This document shows, piece after piece, positions 59,829 to 64,000 of a stretch of DNA of 64,000 nt. A model generated the notes under the pieces. That model saw only the letters and a program-made list of their open reading frames with translations, did no database searches and had not been told where the DNA came from. The position numbers and the translations under genes are program-made. Numbering within the stretch: the first letter of the stretch is position 1; each line of letters starts with the position of its first letter. The DNA comes from Paraburkholderia phytofirmans OLGA172. Lineage in GTDB: Bacteria > Pseudomonadota > Gammaproteobacteria > Burkholderiales > Burkholderiaceae. The stretch spans positions 744,001-808,000 of the forward strand of contig NZ_CP014579.1 of NCBI RefSeq assembly GCF_001634365.1. The letters are read 5' to 3'.

Positions 59829-61352
59829 ATGAATGCAGTGAACGAACAAGCGAAGTTGTCGGTGCAGCAGTTGGGCCATTACATCGGCGGCGCGCCGGCA
59901 GCGTCGATTAGCGGCCGCTTCAAGGACGTGTTCAATCCCGCCACGGGCAAGGTGACCGGCTCGGTCGCATTGGCGTCGGTTGAGGAAGTGGATGCGGCGG
60001 TGCAGGCCGCCAAGGCCGCCTTTCCCGCCTGGAGCGAAACTGCGCCGATCAAGCGCGCCCGCATTCTGTTCAAGTTCAAGGAGTTGCTGAACCAGCATCA
60101 CGACGAACTCGCCATGCTGATCACGCGTGAACACGGCAAGGTGTTCACGGACGCGCAAGGCGAAGTGGTGCGCGGCATCGAAGTGGTCGAGTTCGCCTGC
60201 GGTATTCCGAACCTGCTGAAGACCGATTTCACCGACCAGATCGGCGGTGGCATCGATAACTGGAACCTGCGTCAGGCGCTGGGCGTGGTAGCGGGGATCA
60301 CGCCGTTCAATTTCCCGGTGATGGTGCCGATGTGGATGTTCCCGGTGGCGCTCGCTTGCGGCAACACGTTCGTGCTGAAGCCGTCGGAGCGTGACCCGTC
60401 GGCGTCGTTGCGCATTGCTGAATTGTTGAAGGAAGCCGGTCTGCCGGACGGCGTGTTCAACGTCGTGAACGGCGACAAGGTAGCCGTGGATGCGCTGATC
60501 GCGCACCCGGACGTCGCGGCGCTGTCGTTTGTCGGGTCAACGCCGATTGCCGAATACATCTATACGGAAGCGTCGAAGCGCGGCAAGCGTGTGCAGGCGC
60601 TCGGCGGCGCGAAGAATCATCTGGTGGTGATGCCGGACGCCGATCTGGACCAGGCGGTCGACGCCTTGATCGGCGCCGCCTACGGTTCTGCAGGTGAGCG
60701 CTGCATGGCGATTTCGGTCGCGGTGGCGGTTGGCCATGTCGCCGATGAACTGATCGAGCGCCTCGTGCCGCGCGTGAAGTCGCTGGTGATCAAGAACGGC
60801 GAAAACCTCGACGCCGAAATGGGTCCGTTGGTTACCGCCGAACATAAGGCCAAGGTGGCCGGCTATATCGATTCGGGCGTGGCGGAAGGCGCGAAACTGA
60901 TTGTCGATGGCCGCGCGCATCCGGTTGCGAATGAAGACGGCTTCTTTATCGGCGGGACGCTGTTCGACCAGGTCGGCACGCAGATGAAGATCTACAAGGA
61001 AGAGATCTTCGGCCCGGTGCTGGCCGTTGTGCGCGTGCCCGATTTCGCGAGCGCGGTCGAGTTGATCAACGCGCACGAGTTTGGCAACGGTGTGTCGCTC
61101 TTCACGTCGGATGGCGGCGTGGCGCGCGCGTTCGGCCGGCAGATCCAGGTGGGCATGGTCGGCATCAATGTACCGATCCCGGTGCCGATGGCATGGCACT
61201 CGTTCGGCGGCTGGAAGCGCTCGCTGTTCGGCGACCACCACGCGTATGGTGAAGAGGGCGTGCGTTTCTATACGCGCTACAAGAGCATCATGCAGCGCTG
61301 GCCGGATAGCATCGCGAAGGGTGCCGAGTTCACGATGCCGGTCGCCAAGTAA
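59829..61352 (+). CDS. mmsA: CoA-acylating methylmalonate-semialdehyde dehydrogenase
   Basis: A 507-residue dehydrogenase from ATG 59829 ([20 protein letters not shown]), with a GAGG ribosome site. Family blocks: [60 protein letters not shown] and the catalytic Cys in [25 protein letters not shown] turns methylmalonate semialdehyde into propionyl-CoA in valine, inositol or uracil breakdown. No mmsB or iol gene adjoins; the divergent MHS permease could import a substrate. Confidence 0.95.
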   Translation: MNAVNEQAKLSVQQLGHYIGGAPAASISGRFKDVFNPATGKVTGSVALASVEEVDAAVQAAKAAFPAWSETAPIKRARILFKFKELLNQHHDELAMLITREHGKVFTDAQGEVVRGIEVVEFACGIPNLLKTDFTDQIGGGIDNWNLRQALGVVAGITPFNFPVMVPMWMFPVALACGNTFVLKPSERDPSASLRIAELLKEAGLPDGVFNVVNGDKVAVDALIAHPDVAALSFVGSTPIAEYIYTEASKRGKRVQALGGAKNHLVVMPDADLDQAVDALIGAAYGSAGERCMAISVAVAVGHVADELIERLVPRVKSLVIKNGENLDAEMGPLVTAEHKAKVAGYIDSGVAEGAKLIVDGRAHPVANEDGFFIGGTLFDQVGTQMKIYKEEIFGPVLAVVRVPDFASAVELINAHEFGNGVSLFTSDGGVARAFGRQIQVGMVGINVPIPVPMAWHSFGGWKRSLFGDHHAYGEEGVRFYTRYKSIMQRWPDSIAKGAEFTMPVAK

Positions 61353-61367
61353 GCAATAAAGCAGCCC

Positions 61368-62708
61368 TTAAACGCCAGCGGACGAATCTTCTTCCGCTTC
61401 GCTCAACACGGCATTCTGCACCGCCGTGGCAGGGCTGACATAAGGCGGCGCCTGGCGCGGGTCGTCGATGCTGTAGCGCAACCGGCCCGCCTCGACATAC
61501 ACGCGCAGCTGCCGATACTTCACCAGATAGATCAAGCCGACGATCGCCGCCGCGAAACCCGATGCAGCGCCGACCCCGAGCGCCCAACGCGGGCCGAAGC
61601 GATCCGCGACCCAGCCCACGACCGGCGCGCCGAGCGGCGTGCCGCCAAGCGCGATGGCCAGCAGGATCGCGATCACCCGGCCGCGCATGGCCGGCTCGGT
61701 GCTAAGTTGCACGAGGCTGTTCGTCGACGTGGTGAACGTCTGCGTCGACACGCCGATCACGACGAGTGCAAGCCCGAACAGCACATAGTTCGGCATTAGC
61801 GCGGCGACCGTGCAGCCCACGCCGAAAATCGCCGCTGCGCCGAGCAGAAGGGCCATGCGAGGTTTCGCTCTGCGTGCGGCGAGCAGCGCACCGGTCACCG
61901 AGCCGACCGCCATGGTCGAGCTCAGCACGCCGTATTGACTCGCGCCTGCATGAAAGGCGGTGACCGACATGGTGGAGATGAAGATCGGGAAGTTCAGCCC
62001 GAAAGTGCCGATCAGAAACAGCATCAAGAGCGCGGCCTTCAGATCGGGGCGCGTCCACACATACTTGAAGCCTTCCACGAAGCTGCCGCGTGTGCGTATC
62101 GCACGCGGTTTCAGATTCAGTTCGCTGAGGCGCAGCATGCGCAGCGAACCGAGCACGGCGACGAAAGAGAGCGCGTTGATCAGAAACACCCAGCCGGTGC
62201 CCACGGAGGCGATCAACAGCCCCGCGACCGCGGGCCCGATCATGCGCGCTGCGTTGAACGAGGTGGAGTTCAACGCGACCGCGTTCGACAGATCGGCTTC
62301 TCCCACCAGATCGGAGACGAAGGTCTGACGCGCCGGTGAATCGAATGCGGTGACGCAGCCGAGCAAGCCCGCAAACACATAGACCTGCCATAACTGGACG
62401 AGGCCGGTAACGGTGAGAAGCCCGAGGCATAAGGCCAGCGTGCCCATTGCCGCCTGGGTGGCGAATAGCAGCTTGCGGCGGTCGAAATGATCGGCCGCAT
62501 AGCCGGTTAGGGGCAGCAGGAGCATTTGCGGCCCGAACTGCAGCGACATCACAATGCCTACGGACGTTGCATTGTGATGCGTGAGTTCCGTGAGCACGAG
62601 CCAGTCCTGCGCCGTGCGCTGCATCCATGTCCCGATGTTGGAGACGATCGCGCCGCTGGCCCAGACCCGGTAGTTGAACGTGCGCAGCGAACGGAAGGTG
62701 CCGCTCAC
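61368..62708 (-). CDS. MFS transporter (EntS/MFS_3-like exporter)
   Basis: About 446 residues from GTG 62708, chosen because GGGGAT lies about 7 bp upstream; an in-frame TTG at 62744 would add 12 residues. Twelve helices with SLRTFNYRVWASGAIVSNIG, WMQRTAQDWLVLTELTHHNA, SLQFGPQMLLLPLTGYAADH and FDRRKLLFATQAAMG, as in the EntS-type exporter group. Likely a drug or siderophore exporter. Convergent with mmsA, 15 bp apart. Confidence 0.9.
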   Translation of the reverse strand: MSGTFRSLRTFNYRVWASGAIVSNIGTWMQRTAQDWLVLTELTHHNATSVGIVMSLQFGPQMLLLPLTGYAADHFDRRKLLFATQAAMGTLALCLGLLTVTGLVQLWQVYVFAGLLGCVTAFDSPARQTFVSDLVGEADLSNAVALNSTSFNAARMIGPAVAGLLIASVGTGWVFLINALSFVAVLGSLRMLRLSELNLKPRAIRTRGSFVEGFKYVWTRPDLKAALLMLFLIGTFGLNFPIFISTMSVTAFHAGASQYGVLSSTMAVGSVTGALLAARRAKPRMALLLGAAAIFGVGCTVAALMPNYVLFGLALVVIGVSTQTFTTSTNSLVQLSTEPAMRGRVIAILLAIALGGTPLGAPVVGWVADRFGPRWALGVGAASGFAAAIVGLIYLVKYRQLRVYVEAGRLRYSIDDPRQAPPYVSPATAVQNAVLSEAEEDSSAGV

Positions 62709-62760
62709 CGGGACATCCCCGTGTGAACGATCTGCGCCGTGCAACAGTTTAAACGCGTGG

Positions 62761-63324
62761 TCATGCGCGCGATGTCTCGAGCAGATCGAGGACGTCCTGT
62801 GTCGTGCCGGTTTCGCCGAGGCGCGGGAAGATTCGCGCGACGCTGTTGGTATGAGCGTCGAGGTTCATGTCCGTCATCGCGTCGACTGCGAACGTGACAT
62901 TGAAGCCGAGTTCGTGGGCGAAACGCGCGGTGGACTCGACGCCGATGCTGGTGGACACGCCGACGAGCACGATCTGCGTGACGCCTTGTTGGCGCAGATA
63001 CGCTTCGAGATCCGTGTTCGTGAACGCGCCCCAGGTGCGCTTGGTCACCAGATGATCCGACGGCTGCCGATTCAGTTCGGGCACGAGATCCGCAAAGCCT
63101 GCGGGGAAATCACCGGTAGGACGCGACTGTTCCGCGCGGCCCGGCGCGCCAGCCGTCACGTTGACGAGCACCACCGGCAGACCGTGGCGGCGAAACGCAT
63201 CGGCCAGATCAGCGGAGCGCTTGACGATCTCGCCCGTAGCGTGGACGGTGGGCAGCGCGACGATGCCTCGCTGCAAATCGATGACGACCAATGCGGTCTT
63301 TGCGTCGAGCGTAGTGAGAGCCAT
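62761..63324 (-). CDS. isochorismatase-like hydrolase lacking the usual Cys
   Basis: A 187-residue protein from ATG 63324 (MALTTLDAKTALVVIDLQRG), behind an AGGAAAA ribosome site. The catalytic Asp is in VVIDLQRGIVALP and the Lys in HLVTKRTWGAFTNTDLEAYL. Where cysteine hydrolases have Cys, this has Gly (VGVSTSIGVESTARFAHELG), as in isochorismatase proper and a common Burkholderia subgroup. Thus it is probably not an amidase. It is 16 bp after a MarR gene and may be controlled by it. Confidence 0.9.
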   Translation of the reverse strand: MALTTLDAKTALVVIDLQRGIVALPTVHATGEIVKRSADLADAFRRHGLPVVLVNVTAGAPGRAEQSRPTGDFPAGFADLVPELNRQPSDHLVTKRTWGAFTNTDLEAYLRQQGVTQIVLVGVSTSIGVESTARFAHELGFNVTFAVDAMTDMNLDAHTNSVARIFPRLGETGTTQDVLDLLETSRA

Positions 63325-63340
63325 GGTGTTTTCCTGAGCG

Positions 63341-63808
63341 TTACGAGTCGATGAGGCGTTTGAGCAAGTCGACGCCAATCGCGAGTTGTTTCTGTTCGGC
63401 GGCGGAGAAACGGGTCTGGATCGTACGGAATAGCCAGTCTTCGCGTGCCGCACGGCTTGCCTTGATCTTCTTGCGGAAGGCGGGCGTGAGGGAGAGAACG
63501 GTTTGCCGCCCGTCGTTAGGGTCTGGAGTACCGCTCACGAGTCCGGCAGCTTTCAGAACTGAAAGCGTTTCGCCCATGGATTGCGGTCGCATACCCTGAA
63601 GGCGCGCGAGCGTAGTGACCGTTGCTGGACCTTCGCGTTCCAGCAGGCCGAGCACCTGCACCTGCGACGGTGTGAAATCGCCCACATGCGCTTCTTCGCG
63701 CAACCGGCGGCGCAGTTTGCCGACGAGTACGCGCAGGTCTTCCGCCGTGGCGTGCAGGGCGTCCGGGTTGGAAGGGGGGCGGGTGGGCTGAGAGTCGTTG
63801 CTGGACAT
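63341..63808 (-). CDS. MarR-family regulator
   Basis: A 155-residue regulator (MSSNDSQPTRPPSNPDALHA): DLRVLVGKLRRRLREEAHVG, FTPSQVQVLGLLEREGPATV, the recognition helix in LARLQGMRPQSMGETLSVLK, and the wing GLVSGTPDPNDGRQTVLSLT. The ATG starts one base after a 48-bp inverted repeat, with no Shine-Dalgarno sequence. It heads an operon with the isochorismatase-like gene and probably controls itself, and perhaps the MFS exporter 16 bp beyond that gene. Confidence 0.9.
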   Translation of the reverse strand: MSSNDSQPTRPPSNPDALHATAEDLRVLVGKLRRRLREEAHVGDFTPSQVQVLGLLEREGPATVTTLARLQGMRPQSMGETLSVLKAAGLVSGTPDPNDGRQTVLSLTPAFRKKIKASRAAREDWLFRTIQTRFSAAEQKQLAIGVDLLKRLIDS

Positions 63809-63809
63809 A

Positions 63810-63857
63810 CCGGCAGATGTGAAGGTTACCTTGGTAGGTTACCTTCACATCTGCCGG
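63810..63857. promoter_or_regulatory. 48-bp inverted repeat, candidate MarR operator
   Basis: Arms of 22 bp match at 21 positions (CCGGCAGATGTGAAGG...CCTTCACATCTGCCGG). Inside, AGGTTACCTT occurs twice as a direct repeat 4 bp apart, and each AAGGTTACCTT is itself a near-palindrome. It abuts the marR start codon, so it is probably the autoregulatory site. The remaining 143 bp to the window end show nothing recognisable. Confidence 0.7.
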
Positions 63858-64000
63858 GAGTCAAGTTGCGGAAGTTGGCAGCGGAATGCGAGGGGGCCGT
63901 GCATTCCGTGTCTCGCTTTAGTGATCGAAGGTATCCAGCGGAGAGCCGGACGACATCGGTCCGCTTTTCCGTGATGGACTTTTCCGTAACGGATTGAGGC

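Overview
The window is GC-rich, densely coded DNA. Gene content and wording (a tad locus with rcp/cpa genes, a bcsD-P-Q-A-B-Z-C cellulose operon, YceI/cytochrome b561 pairs, an MHS-family permease and a Burkholderia-type dispersed repeat) suggest a betaproteobacterium of the Burkholderiaceae, most likely Paraburkholderia or a close relative. This is inferred from protein resemblance and not from a database search. No tRNA, rRNA, CRISPR array, intact insertion sequence or prophage was seen.

Layout. 0-3.5 kb: the 3' part of a metal-type sensor kinase, a dinB gene beside the relic of a second dinB, a transporter relic and an isoprenylcysteine-methyltransferase-like protein. 3.6-14.2 kb: a complete tad (Flp pilus) operon on the minus strand, from flp through tadV, rcpC/cpaB, the rcpA/cpaC secretin, cpaD, tadZ, tadA, tadB, tadC, tadD and tadE to tadG. 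14.9-18.3 kb: two YceI proteins with cytochrome b561, and an ArsB-like permease. 18.4-26.2 kb: small secreted proteins, an EF-hand protein, an OmpR/EnvZ-like pair preceded by the scar of a deleted RND efflux locus, an orphan MlaC-like protein, an exported phosphodiesterase and a lipoprotein. 26.7-32.7 kb: a fused O-antigen-ligase/heptosyltransferase gene, small proteins and a hybrid sensor kinase.

33.2-48.9 kb: the cellulose module. The minus-strand operon bcsD-bcsP-bcsQ-bcsA-bcsB-bcsZ-bcsC is divergent from a membrane GGDEF-EAL protein that could set the c-di-GMP read by the BcsA PilZ domain. Inverted copies of a dispersed repeat bracket the module. 49.1-55.5 kb: the homoprotocatechuate (hpa/hpc) meta-cleavage operon hpaG1-G2-E-D-F-H with the divergent repressor hpaR. 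The last gene, hpaI, is a decayed pseudogene next to the repeat. 55.6-57.5 kb: a DUF4279 protein beside a possible toxin tail, and a sulfotransferase-like gene with a repeat-coded N-terminus. 57.6-64 kb: an oxidoreductase relic, an MHS permease, methylmalonate-semialdehyde dehydrogenase, an MFS exporter, and a MarR/isochorismatase-like operon behind a large inverted repeat.

The most unusual items are the ligase-glycosyltransferase fusion, the hpaI decay that leaves the catabolic operon without its last enzyme, the very long Q/P/Y-rich linker in BcsC, the toxin-tail/DUF4279 remnant, and a set of gene relics (dinB, MFS, RND/OMF, Gfo/Idh/MocA) that mark past deletions and replacements. I did not find a clearly new multi-gene system; the candidates are ranked in the findings.
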